Source: Lewinellaceae bacterium | GTDB lineage: Bacteria; Bacteroidota; Bacteroidia; Chitinophagales; Saprospiraceae | Direction of reading: 5' to 3' | Length of the DNA: 64,000 bases | Assembly (NCBI GenBank): GCA_020636255.1 | Contig: JACJYE010000006.1 | Coordinates: 186,001 to 250,000, forward strand | Shown here: positions 34,019 to 43,066 of the stretch, one piece after another | How positions within the stretch are numbered: the first letter of the stretch is position 1 | Layout of the letters: each line of letters begins with the position of its first letter | The notes under the pieces: generated by a model | The model's input: only the letters and a program-made list of their open reading frames with translations | The model's database searches: none | Told to the model about the DNA's origin: nothing | Made by a program: the position numbers and the translations under genes

Positions 34019-36028
34019 TTAATCCTTATACAACACTATCGCCGTAATCCCCGGGATCGTCAACGAGCGCCCGCTGGCCGTAGCCAGGCTTTCCGGGCCC
34101 GCTTTTTCTCCATTGGCCGCGACCTTCCAGGGGCCATCCGGCAGTGGTATCTCCTGTTGGGTAGGGTTGGCGTTGAACACCACCAGGATCTCCTTCCAGG
34201 TATCGCCGTTCGCGTTGCCGCCGAGGGTGTAGGCCACCATATTGGGCGCCGGCGTTTCCAGGAAGCGCAGGTGGCTGGCCAGCAGCTCCGTAGCGGGCAT
34301 TCGGAAGGCCGGGTGGGCCTTGCGCAACGCGATCAACCCCTGGAAGTACTCGTATACATCTTTATGCGCTGCCTTGCGCGACCAGTCCAGCTGATTGATG
34401 CTGTCGGGCGATTCGAAGGAATTTTCCACGCCGTTCTTGGTGCGCAACATCTCTACGCCGGCATGCAGGAAGGGCACCCCCTGCGAGGTGAGCACGATGG
34501 CGCCGGCCAGCTTTTGCATACGTATCTTATCGGCATCCGAAGTTTCGGGCCGCGACAGCGTCAGGCGATCCCATAAGGTGTGGTTATCGTGGCACGACAC
34601 ATAGGTGATCGTTTGCAATGGCGAACCGGCCCAGGGGCCGTCGGCATCGTAGATCTGTATGGAATCGTAATTGAGCTGCGGGTGGCGCGTGGCCGCCACA
34701 ATGCCGAACTTGATGCGGCCTTCCTGCCCGGGCTTGCCGCTTACAAAGCCGGGGTCGTCATGCGTAAACACATGGCCCTTGATGGCGTCGCGGATATCAT
34801 CGCTGAACGCCGCCACGCCATTGATCTGCGAGATATGGCGCTTCAGGGCCCGCTTGTCTACCGGCAGCGGGCTGTCGCCGGCTGTCCAGCCTTCGCCGTA
34901 CACGAAAATGGAGGGGTCAATCTCGTGCAGCGCAGCACTCACCTGGTTCATCGTTTCGATATCGTGAATACCCATAAGGTCGAAGCGGAAGCCGTCGACC
35001 TGGTATTCTGTCGCCCAGTATTTGACAGACTCGACGATGAACTTGCGCACCATGGGGCGCTCCGAGGCCGTTTCGTTGCCACAGGCAGAAGCGTTGGAAA
35101 AACCGCCGTCAGCGTTCTGCCTGTAGTAGTAACCCGGTACGAGCTGGTTGAAAAGAGACTTTTCCGTGGCGCCGGTATGGTTGTAAACGACATCCATGAC
35201 CACGCGCAGGCCATTATCGTGAAGGGCCTTGACCATCTGTTTGAACTCCCGGATGCGAACCGCGCCGTCAGCGGGGTTGGTGGAATAACTGCCTTCGGGT
35301 ACATTATAGTTCTGGGGGTCATATCCCCAATTGAACTTATTATCCTCTGGCCTGCTCTCATCTACAGACATGAAGTCGAAAGAAGGCAGCAGGTGGATGT
35401 GCGTCACGCCCAGGCCCTTGATGTGATCCAGGCCTGTGGCCTCGCCTTCCGGGCTCGTCGTGCCCGTTTCCGCCAGGCCGAGGAATTTGCCTTTGTGGGT
35501 GATGCCTGAATTGGGGTTCACCGACAGGTCGCGAATGTGCAGCTCGTACAGCACGATATCGGCGGGGCTGGCCAGCGGAGGCCTTGCGGTTGAGGCCCAG
35601 CCTTGCGGGTTGGTTTCCGCCAGGCCGATAACCTGCGCGCGTTTGCCGTTGGTACCCACAGCTCTGGCATAGGGATCGGGCGCTTCATCCAGCCATTCGC
35701 CGTCGTACTGTGCCTGAAAGGTGTAATACAGCCCCTTTAGATCTTCTTTAAAGGAGGCTTTCCAGGTGCCCTGTTCGGCCCTGTCCATTTCAGTAGTCCG
35801 GGTGGGTTGCCCCCCCAGGGGAACATCGTAGAAGTGCAGGCGAACGGCTTCGGCAGCAGGCGCCCATAGGCGGAAACCGGATTGCTCCGGGCTGTATGAC
35901 AGGCCCAGATCCCCGCCCTTATAAACGGGATAATCATCGTAGGATCCGTAGGATGCTTTGTCGGGGTTTTGCTGGCAGGCAGCCGCCATGATCGTCAGGA
36001 TTAGAATGAAAAATTTGGCCTTTCTCAT
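34019..36028 (-). CDS. pulA: type I pullulanase, lipoprotein (GH13)
   Basis: A 669-residue alpha-1,6-glucosidase. The signal peptide ends in MAAAC (Cys18), so it is lipid anchored. Residues about 40-135 form a CBM48-like N-terminal domain. The GH13 motifs are the pullulanase-type FNWGYDP (about 232-238), DVVYNH (279-284), GFRFD with nucleophile Asp350, YGEGW with acid/base Glu379, and CHDNH (Asp481). The rest is the C-terminal beta domain. It cleaves branch points of pullulan, glycogen or starch, probably at the cell surface. A transporter gene follows 39 bases downstream on the same strand; no SusCD pair is adjacent. Confidence 0.92.
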   Translation of the reverse strand: MRKAKFFILILTIMAAACQQNPDKASYGSYDDYPVYKGGDLGLSYSPEQSGFRLWAPAAEAVRLHFYDVPLGGQPTRTTEMDRAEQGTWKASFKEDLKGLYYTFQAQYDGEWLDEAPDPYARAVGTNGKRAQVIGLAETNPQGWASTARPPLASPADIVLYELHIRDLSVNPNSGITHKGKFLGLAETGTTSPEGEATGLDHIKGLGVTHIHLLPSFDFMSVDESRPEDNKFNWGYDPQNYNVPEGSYSTNPADGAVRIREFKQMVKALHDNGLRVVMDVVYNHTGATEKSLFNQLVPGYYYRQNADGGFSNASACGNETASERPMVRKFIVESVKYWATEYQVDGFRFDLMGIHDIETMNQVSAALHEIDPSIFVYGEGWTAGDSPLPVDKRALKRHISQINGVAAFSDDIRDAIKGHVFTHDDPGFVSGKPGQEGRIKFGIVAATRHPQLNYDSIQIYDADGPWAGSPLQTITYVSCHDNHTLWDRLTLSRPETSDADKIRMQKLAGAIVLTSQGVPFLHAGVEMLRTKNGVENSFESPDSINQLDWSRKAAHKDVYEYFQGLIALRKAHPAFRMPATELLASHLRFLETPAPNMVAYTLGGNANGDTWKEILVVFNANPTQQEIPLPDGPWKVAANGEKAGPESLATASGRSLTIPGITAIVLYKD

Positions 36029-36164
36029 GTTGGGCAGATTAGTTAGAATCGAATGGGATAAAAATAGCTATTTTGGCCAGAAATCAAACACGAGCGCTCA
36101 AAGCAATCGGGCTTTTTCCAGTCCTGATATCGTATTTTTACACTGGCCAAATAAACCTGAAAAA

Positions 36165-37502
36165 ATGAATACCACCGTTCCTGTTTTACGGCATACCCTT
36201 ATTGTAGCGATTCTCGGAATAGCAGCCCTCGCCGGTTGCCAGCGCAAGGCCGCCCTTTCCGATGTGGTGCAGGACAAGATTCCCAACATCCTCATCGGTA
36301 GCAGTGATCTGGGCTTTGGCCCCTGTGAGCCTACCATCGCCATCAACCCGAAAAACACAAACCAGGTAGTGGCCGGGGCGGTGCTCGACAGGGTATACTA
36401 CTCACAGGATGGCGGCAAAACATGGAAGGAACAGCAGCTGCGCTCGCCATACGGCGTCTATGGCGATCCCGTCGTACTGGCGGATAATAACGGCAACTTC
36501 TTTTACGCCCACCTGGCCGACCCATCCGGCTCGGGCCGGCTCAACAAGAGCTGGCTGGACCGCATCGTGATCCAGAAGTCCACCGACGGCGGCATCACCT
36601 GGGACGGCAACGCCTTCACCGGCAACCGCCCTCCTGCCGACCAGGATAAACACTGGCTGGCAGCGGCCCCCGACAACGGGCACCTGTACGTCACCTGGAC
36701 CGAATTCGACAAATACGGCAGCCACAAAGCAGAGGACCACAGCCGCATCCTTTTTTCCCGGTCTACCGACGGGGGCCTCACCTGGAGCGAGGCCTTCCCC
36801 ATCAATCAGCAGGAAGGCGGCTGCATCGATGATGACAACACCACGGAAGGCGCCACGCCGGCCGTCGGCCCCAATGGGGAGCTCTACGTTTCATGGGCCT
36901 ACGGCGAGCAAATATACTTCGACCGCTCGCTGGACGACGGCGATACCTGGCTCGACGAGGATATCACCGTTGTCGATCAGCCCGGAGGATGGAACTTTGA
37001 CATCCCGGGCATCTCCCGATGCAACGGCATGCCTTTTACAGAAGCCGACCGCAGCAACGGCCCGTACCGCGGTTCCATCTACATCAACTGGAGCGACCAG
37101 CGCAACGGCCCGGCGGACACCGACGTATGGCTGGCCTATTCCCGCGACGGCGGCGAGCACTGGTCGGCGCCCGTGCGCGTGAACAACGATCCGGCAGGGC
37201 GGCAGCAGTTCTTCACCGCCATGGCCCTCGACCAGAGCACCGGTTACATTTACATCGTGTTCTACGACCGACGTGCCTACGACGACAACCGGACTGACGT
37301 CTACCTCGCCTTCTCCACCGACGGCGGCCAGAGCTTCACCAACCGCCGCATCAGCGAATCCCCGTTTACGCCTACCACTGATGTATTCTTCGGCGATTAC
37401 AACGACATCAGTGCCGAAAACGGCCATGTCCGGCCGATCTGGACGCGTTTGGAGAACGGGAAACTGAGTGTGTGGACGGCGATCGTGGAGGTAAAAAGAT
37501 AG
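36165..37502 (+). CDS. BNR/sialidase-like propeller lipoprotein
   Basis: A 445-residue protein. The ATG at 36165 gives a lipoprotein signal (IAALAGC, Cys24); a longer in-frame start at 35958 runs through the divergent pullulanase promoter. Asp boxes are YSQDGGKTW, KSTDGGITW, SRSTDGGLTW, DDGDTWLD, YSRDGGEHW and FSTDGGQSF, about one per blade of a beta-propeller. Conserved catalytic arginines of sialidases were not identified, so it may be a binding or scaffold protein. It is divergent from pulA with 136 bases between. No T9SS domain is present, unlike the BNR protein at 2715-4583. Confidence 0.8.
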   Translation: MNTTVPVLRHTLIVAILGIAALAGCQRKAALSDVVQDKIPNILIGSSDLGFGPCEPTIAINPKNTNQVVAGAVLDRVYYSQDGGKTWKEQQLRSPYGVYGDPVVLADNNGNFFYAHLADPSGSGRLNKSWLDRIVIQKSTDGGITWDGNAFTGNRPPADQDKHWLAAAPDNGHLYVTWTEFDKYGSHKAEDHSRILFSRSTDGGLTWSEAFPINQQEGGCIDDDNTTEGATPAVGPNGELYVSWAYGEQIYFDRSLDDGDTWLDEDITVVDQPGGWNFDIPGISRCNGMPFTEADRSNGPYRGSIYINWSDQRNGPADTDVWLAYSRDGGEHWSAPVRVNNDPAGRQQFFTAMALDQSTGYIYIVFYDRRAYDDNRTDVYLAFSTDGGQSFTNRRISESPFTPTTDVFFGDYNDISAENGHVRPIWTRLENGKLSVWTAIVEVKR

Positions 37503-37572
37503 GGGCAACCTTCAATTGAAAGCTACCCCATGCTCGACTTGTTATTAGCAAGCTTGTCCCGGTTAGGGGGGA

Positions 37573-39210
37573 CTATTCTTCTGCCATGAACGGATAGCGG
37601 TAATCCGTCGGCGGAATAAAGTTCTCTTTGATGGCCCGGGCGGAAACCCAACGGTAGAGGTTGAGGATCGAGCCGGCCTTGTCATTGGTGCCTGAGCCAC
37701 GAGCGCCACCAAACGGCTGCTGCCCAACGACGGCCCCGGTGGGCTTGTCATTGATGTAGAAATTACCTGCAGCCTGGCGCAGTTTTTCCGTAGCCATTAC
37801 AACAGCGGCGCGTTCTTTTGAGAAAACGGCGCCGGTGAGTGCATACGGGGAAGTGTTGTTCAACAGCTCAAGCGTGTCTTCGTACTTTTCGTCATCATAG
37901 ATGTAGACGGTCAGCACCGGCCCGAAGATCTCTTCGCACATAGTGCGGTATTTCGGGTTTTTCGCTTCGATGATGGTGGGTTCTATAAAGTACCCTTTGG
38001 ACTTGTCGTACCCGCCACCAGCTATGACCTCGGCCTCGTTGCTGTTCATTGCTTCTGCAATATAACTGCTGATCTTGTCAAAGGCCTTTTCATCGATCAC
38101 AGCGGCCATAAAGTTAGAAAAGTCTTCCGGATTACCCATTTTAATCGACGCTAAATCTTTGAGCAGTAGCGATTTTATGGTTTCCCACTGGCTTTTGGGC
38201 AGATACACCCTGGAGACTGCGGAGCACTTCTGGCCCTGGAATTCAAAGGCGCCCCTGGTGATGGCAGTGGCCACCTGCCTGGCATCGGCAGAGGGATGGG
38301 CAATAATAAAATCCTTGCCGCCGGTCTCGCCTACAATGCGCGGATAGGACTTATACTTGCTGATGTTCTGCCCCATTACGCCCCAGAGGTTCTGGAACAC
38401 GCCGGTGCTCCCGGTAAAATGGATGCCTGCATAGTCAGGGTCGGAGAAGACCACCTCGCCCGCTACAGGGCCGTCGACGAATACCAGGTTGATGACACCT
38501 GGCGGCAGCCCGGCCTCTTCCAGCACTTCCATGATCAGGTCGGCGACCAGTACTACGGACTCGGCAGACTTCCACACGACGGTATTGCCCATCATGGCAG
38601 GGGCCGTGGGCAGGTTGCCGGCAATGGAGGCGAAGTTGAATGGGGTCAGCGCAAATATGAAACCTTCCAGCGGGCGGTACTCCATGCGGTTCCAGATGCC
38701 GCTGCCGGAAACAGTCAGGGGTTGTTCCCCATAAATCTCCGCCATGAACTGCGCATTGAAGCGCCAGAAATCACAGAGTTCCGCTACGATATCGATCTCC
38801 GCCTGGAAGACGGTCTTGGACTGCACGATCATGCTTGCGGCGTTCATGCGCTGGCGATAGGGCCCGGCGATGAGGTCGGCAGCCTTGAGGAAGATCGCCG
38901 CGCGCTCCTGCCAGGGCATTTTTTCCCAGGCTGGTTTGGCCTTCATCGCCGCATCGATGGCCATTCGGACGTGTTCGGCGCCGCCTTTGTAAAAATGGCC
39001 CAGCGTATGGCTGAGTTCATGCGGTGGGTGCATAGGCAGCTTACGTTCCGTCCGCACCTTATGCCCGCCGATGGTCATAGGCACATCGTACTGGCGGGAT
39101 TTAAAATCGGCCAGGGCCTTTTTTAAAGCTTTGCGCTCGGGGCTACCGGGAGCATAGCTGAGCACGGGTTCATTGATAGCTGTCGGGATCTTGAAATACG
39201 CGTTTGCCAT
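37573..39210 (-). CDS. pruA: 1-pyrroline-5-carboxylate dehydrogenase (L-glutamate gamma-semialdehyde dehydrogenase)
   Basis: A 545-residue aldehyde dehydrogenase. It keeps the NAD-site segments ALTPFNF and PGVINLVF, the FTGSTGVF loop, the active Glu295 (GETGGKD) and the active Cys329 (GQKCSAVSR). The length and the N-terminal extension before the core fit the single-domain proline-catabolism enzyme of Bacteroidota. It oxidises glutamate semialdehyde to glutamate. No prodh (PutA-type) gene is next to it. It is a single gene here, convergent with the BNR lipoprotein gene. Confidence 0.92.
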   Translation of the reverse strand: MANAYFKIPTAINEPVLSYAPGSPERKALKKALADFKSRQYDVPMTIGGHKVRTERKLPMHPPHELSHTLGHFYKGGAEHVRMAIDAAMKAKPAWEKMPWQERAAIFLKAADLIAGPYRQRMNAASMIVQSKTVFQAEIDIVAELCDFWRFNAQFMAEIYGEQPLTVSGSGIWNRMEYRPLEGFIFALTPFNFASIAGNLPTAPAMMGNTVVWKSAESVVLVADLIMEVLEEAGLPPGVINLVFVDGPVAGEVVFSDPDYAGIHFTGSTGVFQNLWGVMGQNISKYKSYPRIVGETGGKDFIIAHPSADARQVATAITRGAFEFQGQKCSAVSRVYLPKSQWETIKSLLLKDLASIKMGNPEDFSNFMAAVIDEKAFDKISSYIAEAMNSNEAEVIAGGGYDKSKGYFIEPTIIEAKNPKYRTMCEEIFGPVLTVYIYDDEKYEDTLELLNNTSPYALTGAVFSKERAAVVMATEKLRQAAGNFYINDKPTGAVVGQQPFGGARGSGTNDKAGSILNLYRWVSARAIKENFIPPTDYRYPFMAEE

Positions 39211-39308
39211 GATCTGTGGTCGGTTTTATGGTTAGAAATGCCGCCGCAAATCTAAGGCTTTGAGGGTGGAATAAAAAATCTGCCGTTGCGGAATAAGCAG
39301 CCCTTTTT

Positions 39309-39992
39309 TCACTCCAGGAGATCGAGCAGTTCCTCCAGTTTTCCGATCTCGTAGCGGGGCCGGGCAAGCCCGTCGTTTTCCTGCTTCGAAGGGTTGTACC
39401 AGCAGGTGGGTATCCCGTAACCCTCGCCGCCCCGGATATCGGCGTTGAGGTTGTCACCTACCATGAGAACAGCCTCTTTTGGAGGATGGCCGATCTGCCG
39501 GAAGGTAAATTCAAAAAATGCCGCGTCGGGCTTGGAATAGCCGATCTCATCCGATACGACGATAGCCTGGAAAAAGGAATCGATGCCTGCGCGCGACAGG
39601 CGGGGCCGTTGTACCTCCTTCAGCCCGTTGGTCACCAACGCCAGTTGGTAGCGGCCTTTCAGGGCCTGCAGCAGGGCCTGCGCGCCCTCCACAAGGTGGC
39701 CCGTCTGGCCCAGATGAGCGAGGTATGACGCGGCGAAGTGCTCTTCGTCTTCGCGCCAGCCGATGGCTTTGAAGAAAAGCTCGAAACGGCGGGTGCGGAG
39801 TTGCGCTTTGGGCAGCGCACCCTGCTCAAAGGCTTCCCAGCATGATTTGTTGATCTGGTGATACAGCGCTCGGTGCGATTCGTCAAAAGGACGGCCGGCC
39901 TGTGTGAAGGCCAGCTGCAGGGCCTCTCCCTCCGAGCGCGTGAAGTCCAGCAGGGTGTTGTCGGCGTCGAACAATATCCATTGATAAGGCAT
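39309..39992 (-). CDS. HAD-family pyrimidine nucleotidase, YjjG-like
   Basis: A 227-residue HAD hydrolase with the nucleophile motif FDADNTLLDF (Asp9 and Asp11), a helical cap, LVTNG (motif II), SDEIGYSKPD with the motif III lysine, and MVGDNLNADIRGG (motif IV). Cap length and the SDEIGYSKPD signature fit YjjG-type noncanonical pyrimidine 5'-nucleotidases. It shares strand with coaD and lies 36 bases downstream of it, separated by a repeat fragment. Confidence 0.88.
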   Translation of the reverse strand: MPYQWILFDADNTLLDFTRSEGEALQLAFTQAGRPFDESHRALYHQINKSCWEAFEQGALPKAQLRTRRFELFFKAIGWREDEEHFAASYLAHLGQTGHLVEGAQALLQALKGRYQLALVTNGLKEVQRPRLSRAGIDSFFQAIVVSDEIGYSKPDAAFFEFTFRQIGHPPKEAVLMVGDNLNADIRGGEGYGIPTCWYNPSKQENDGLARPRYEIGKLEELLDLLE

Positions 39993-40007
39993 GGCAGATG
40001 ATCGGGT

Positions 40008-40028
40008 TTTAGAGCTTGTCTGGAGGCC
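40008..40028 (+). repeat. fragment of the AGAGCTTGTTTGGAG repeat family
   Basis: TTTAGAGCTTGTCTGGAGGCC (one change from the consensus) lies between the YjjG-like gene and coaD. No partner arm is nearby. Confidence 0.55.
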
Positions 40029-40502
40029 TTATTTTCCATTCATGCTCCTGAACACCTCAGGCGGCAGAAATGGTTCCGCATTACCCCCTCCCTTGATGAT
40101 CTCCCTGACGATGGTAGAACTGATGTGGGAATAAGCGGGCTGGCTGATCAGGAAGATCGTTTCCAGGCCTTCTCCGACGATGTGGTTGAGCTGGGAAATG
40201 GTCTTTTCGTAGTCGAAATCAGAAGCGTTGCGCAGGCCACGAAGCAGATAACCCGCACCGATCGAATGGGCATAGTGGGCCGTCAGGCCATTAAAGTACC
40301 CGACTTCCACCCTGGGGTCGCTGTGGAATACTTCTTCCAGCCAGTGCAGGCGCTTTTCAAGGCTGTACAAGGTGTGTTTCTGGTTGTTGACGCCAACGGC
40401 CACGATGATCTTGTCAAAAAGGGGGAGCGCCCGTTCTACCAGGTCTACATGCCCGATCGTGATAGGGTCGAAGGAACCGGGGAATACTGCAATTTTAGGC
40501 AT
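40029..40502 (-). CDS. coaD: phosphopantetheine adenylyltransferase
   Basis: A 157-residue nucleotidyltransferase for coenzyme A synthesis: it joins ATP and 4'-phosphopantetheine to dephospho-CoA. PGSFDPITIGHVDL is the conserved T/HxGH-type site, LLRGLRNASDFDYE the next conserved block, and YSHISSTIVREI the C-terminal ATP-binding motif. The length is usual for the family. Confidence 0.95.
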   Translation of the reverse strand: MPKIAVFPGSFDPITIGHVDLVERALPLFDKIIVAVGVNNQKHTLYSLEKRLHWLEEVFHSDPRVEVGYFNGLTAHYAHSIGAGYLLRGLRNASDFDYEKTISQLNHIVGEGLETIFLISQPAYSHISSTIVREIIKGGGNAEPFLPPEVFRSMNGK

Positions 40503-40666
40503 TGGTCCGGAGGTTAGGTACGGGAATGGAGCCCAAAAAACCGCTATTGGTTCTTTTGCCGAGGCAAAACTAGCCTTAATTTCTTAGCTGAAAAAATTAT
40601 TGATAGGCCATGCTGGCGTTTCCCCGAAATTAGCCCTGGAATTGCATAGGGAGGTATCGTTGCCTC

Positions 40667-41251
40667 TCATTCCAGTAGGCGCAGCGAATCCAGGAAGCGG
40701 TTCGCCGAAGGGTTGAGGTTTTTTTCTTTGGCCATGGCCGTTTGTAGGGAATAATAACGGGAGCCCACCACCACGGCGCGGGTTTTGATCACGGCCTGCC
40801 CGTTGATATAGTCGATACGCCAGATGCGGCCGGGATAACCGAAATATTCCTGCGAATCGGAATAGGCCAGCTCGCCATGAACACTTTCCACTGCCTCTTC
40901 GATGGTGGCGGAAAAAAATTCATCGAGCAGTTCGGCAGAATCGGAGTGCACGGTATGCTCAGGGTAGTCGCAATAGCTCAGCAGGTACAGGAGGTTGTCG
41001 GCCGTGCTTTCTTCTTCTTTGGGGGGTTGGTAAAAAAACGTATGGTAGGCCAGGGTGCCGATGGGCGTCTCCAGGCTGTCTACCCGTTGTACCATAGGCC
41101 CAGGTACCAGTACCCGGAAGCGGCCTTCATAGGACTTGAATTCCTCCCATTTGTCAGCCTGCGCCTGCAAGGGCGAGCTTGGTAAGCCGAGGGCCAGCAG
41201 TACCAGGCATGTGATGAGTTTCGCGCTGTCCATTGCTTTTTTCCAAAACAT
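40667..41251 (-). CDS. secreted protein of unknown function
   Basis: A 194-residue protein with a signal peptide (hydrophobic residues 11-24, cleavage near LQAQA). The mature part opens with EFKSYEGRFRVLVPGPM, a pattern shared by short Bacteroidota periplasmic proteins in which a beta-rich domain is followed by DSLRLL at the end. No enzyme motif is seen. Either Met1 (41251) or Met7 (41233) could be the start; both keep the signal peptide. Confidence 0.65.
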   Translation of the reverse strand: MFWKKAMDSAKLITCLVLLALGLPSSPLQAQADKWEEFKSYEGRFRVLVPGPMVQRVDSLETPIGTLAYHTFFYQPPKEEESTADNLLYLLSYCDYPEHTVHSDSAELLDEFFSATIEEAVESVHGELAYSDSQEYFGYPGRIWRIDYINGQAVIKTRAVVVGSRYYSLQTAMAKEKNLNPSANRFLDSLRLLE

Positions 41252-41341
41252 CTTTCCATTTTTTACCGGCAGTAAAACGCTCTTTGCTGCTTAATAGTGC
41301 GCTTATTTTCGGTAAAGGTTGTACTATTGGGATAACCAACT

Positions 41342-42301
41342 ATGAAACCACCATCCCCGTCCCTGGCCCAGCTGGCCCGGGCAGAACAGTACTGGCGAGA
41401 AGGGCGGTACCGGCAAAGGGCCGTGTGCCACCTTTTCTTTCGGAGTGTACCACCCGGAAGCACCTATGCCATTGCCGCAGGGCTGCAGCCGGCGGCCGAC
41501 GCCCTGCGTATGCCCCGTTTCGACGTACAGGACATCCAATACCTCGGCAGCCTTACAGACGCTGGTGGGCAGCTGCGCTTCGGCGAAGGGTTCCTGAATT
41601 TCCTGCAACGCCAGGCCTTCCAGTGTGACGTCGATGCCATACCGGAAGGTACGGTTTGTTTCCCCTATCAGCCTCTGCTGCGCATCGAAGGGCCGGCTAT
41701 TCAATGCCTGCTGGCGGAAGCGGTGATGCTCGGGCTGATCGGGTTTTCAAGCCTGGCGGCCACGCAGGCGGCACAGCGGGCCCGAACATCCCTGGACGGA
41801 GCTGTCGAGGAAGCGGGGTTAAGCCCTGCATACGATGAAAGCCGGGCAGCTTCGCACACTTTATTCCATTGGACTTCCATACAACAGGAAGGTGGCGACT
41901 GGAAAAATACCGGCCTGTTCGCCGATGAGCCGGCCATAGCCGATACCCCTGTAACACTGCAGGCCCGGCGAATATGGGCCGAAGACGGCAAACCGGTAGC
42001 CGACATCCTTTACCGTTCCGATGACGGCGCACCGCAGGGGAGGTACTGGATATCATCGCAAAATACCTGGCTGCCCATACCGCAGGGGCGCATCGAAAAC
42101 CTGCTGGCGCCGGTTTTCCGCAACGGGCAGCTGGCCCGGCAACACCCACCCCCTGCCGAGGCCCGACAGTACTGCCTGCAGCAACAGGCTCGCTTCGGAG
42201 GTGGAGTTGCGGAAAGCTACCCCTACGGATTGTCAGAAAAATTATACCAGGCATGGATAAGCGATGCTGCACTACCGAAAGGGTATTCCGAAATTCCGTA
42301 A
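41342..42301 (+). CDS. nicotinate phosphoribosyltransferase-like protein lacking the catalytic core
   Basis: A 319-residue protein. Residues about 10-150 match the N-terminal part of NAPRTase: YLGSLTD-GG-LRFGEGFLNFL, CDVDAIPEGTVCFPYQPLLRIEGP, and a LIGFSSLAATQAAQRAR end. The rest matches only the C-terminal end (LQARRIWAEDGKPVADIL to LLAPVFRNGQ). The central barrel, which in the family carries FGLRRAQ and GTHAHSW and is roughly 130-150 residues long, is absent, with DGAVEEAGLSP forming the seam. The N-terminal TDLYxLTM motif is also missing. The frame is open throughout, so it is not an ordinary frameshift. It ends 41 bases before a NrtR-like regulator. As a NAPRTase it should be inactive; another role is possible. 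Confidence 0.75.
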   Translation: MKPPSPSLAQLARAEQYWREGRYRQRAVCHLFFRSVPPGSTYAIAAGLQPAADALRMPRFDVQDIQYLGSLTDAGGQLRFGEGFLNFLQRQAFQCDVDAIPEGTVCFPYQPLLRIEGPAIQCLLAEAVMLGLIGFSSLAATQAAQRARTSLDGAVEEAGLSPAYDESRAASHTLFHWTSIQQEGGDWKNTGLFADEPAIADTPVTLQARRIWAEDGKPVADILYRSDDGAPQGRYWISSQNTWLPIPQGRIENLLAPVFRNGQLARQHPPPAEARQYCLQQQARFGGGVAESYPYGLSEKLYQAWISDAALPKGYSEIP

Positions 42302-42342
42302 TTTCACGCCATCGAAAGGCAAATTAACTCATCGAACGATAC

Positions 42343-43059
42343 ATGCCATATACCTACGAATACCCACGACCGGCACTCACAGTAGACTGTGTCATTTTCG
42401 GCCTGGAAGAAAGCAGCAAACTCAAGGTACTGCTCATCCAGCGCGCTCACGACCCTTTTATGGGGCAATGGGCGTTGCCCGGAGGTTTTGTCGATATGGA
42501 AGAAGGGCTGGAAGAAGCGGCCCTGCGCGAGCTGGAGGAAGAGACGGGCGTGCGCGACGTCTTTATCGAACAGCTGTATACCTTTGGCGATACCGAGCGC
42601 GACCCGCGGGGCCGGGTGGTAAGCGTGGCCTATTTTGCGCTGGTGAACCTGGAAAAGCACCCGGTCAATGCCGATTCCGACGCCAAACGCGTCGAATGGT
42701 TCCAGATCGACCAGCTACCGCGCCTGGCGTTCGACCACGAAAAGATACTTCAGGTAGCCATCGCCCGCCTGCGCGCCAAGGTGCGCTACCAGCCCATAGG
42801 CTTCGAACTGTTACCCGAGCAGTTCACCCTGTCCCAGCTTCAGAAGTTGTATGAAACCATCCTGGGGGTCGAAGAGCTCAACAAGCGCAATTTCCGCACC
42901 CGCATCCTGAAGATGGGCGTACTCCGGGAAATGGGCAAACAGGAAGGCGTGGCCCACCGCCCCGCCATGTTGTACAGCTTCGATAAAGAAAAATACGAGC
43001 AACTGGCACGCGACAAATACGAGGACCTCATTCGCCGCGGCGTGGATTTTGAAATATAA
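42343..43059 (+). CDS. Nudix-domain regulator, NrtR-like
   Basis: A 238-residue protein. An N-terminal Nudix domain carries a complete Nudix box, GFVDMEE-x7-RELEEETGV (residues about 48-70), so hydrolase activity is possible. The C-terminal about 85 residues are a winged-helix domain (EQFTLSQLQKLYETILG, NKRNFRTRILKMGVL) as in NrtR-type regulators of NAD salvage, which bind ADP-ribose through the Nudix domain. It lies 41 bases downstream of the NAPRTase-like gene, which supports an NAD-salvage history. Its operators were not found. A pure Nudix hydrolase is the alternative. Confidence 0.75.
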   Translation: MPYTYEYPRPALTVDCVIFGLEESSKLKVLLIQRAHDPFMGQWALPGGFVDMEEGLEEAALRELEEETGVRDVFIEQLYTFGDTERDPRGRVVSVAYFALVNLEKHPVNADSDAKRVEWFQIDQLPRLAFDHEKILQVAIARLRAKVRYQPIGFELLPEQFTLSQLQKLYETILGVEELNKRNFRTRILKMGVLREMGKQEGVAHRPAMLYSFDKEKYEQLARDKYEDLIRRGVDFEI

Positions 43060-43066
43060 ACTCACC

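Noticed and set aside
34580..35509. 309-residue plus-strand ORF opposite the pullulanase
   Set aside because: Same reason: antisense to a gene with complete GH13 motifs.
41280..41341. NrtR operator upstream of the NAPRTase-like gene
   Set aside because: I tested AATA-N7-TATT around 41293-41307, but it is only a 4-base match on each side and not convincing.
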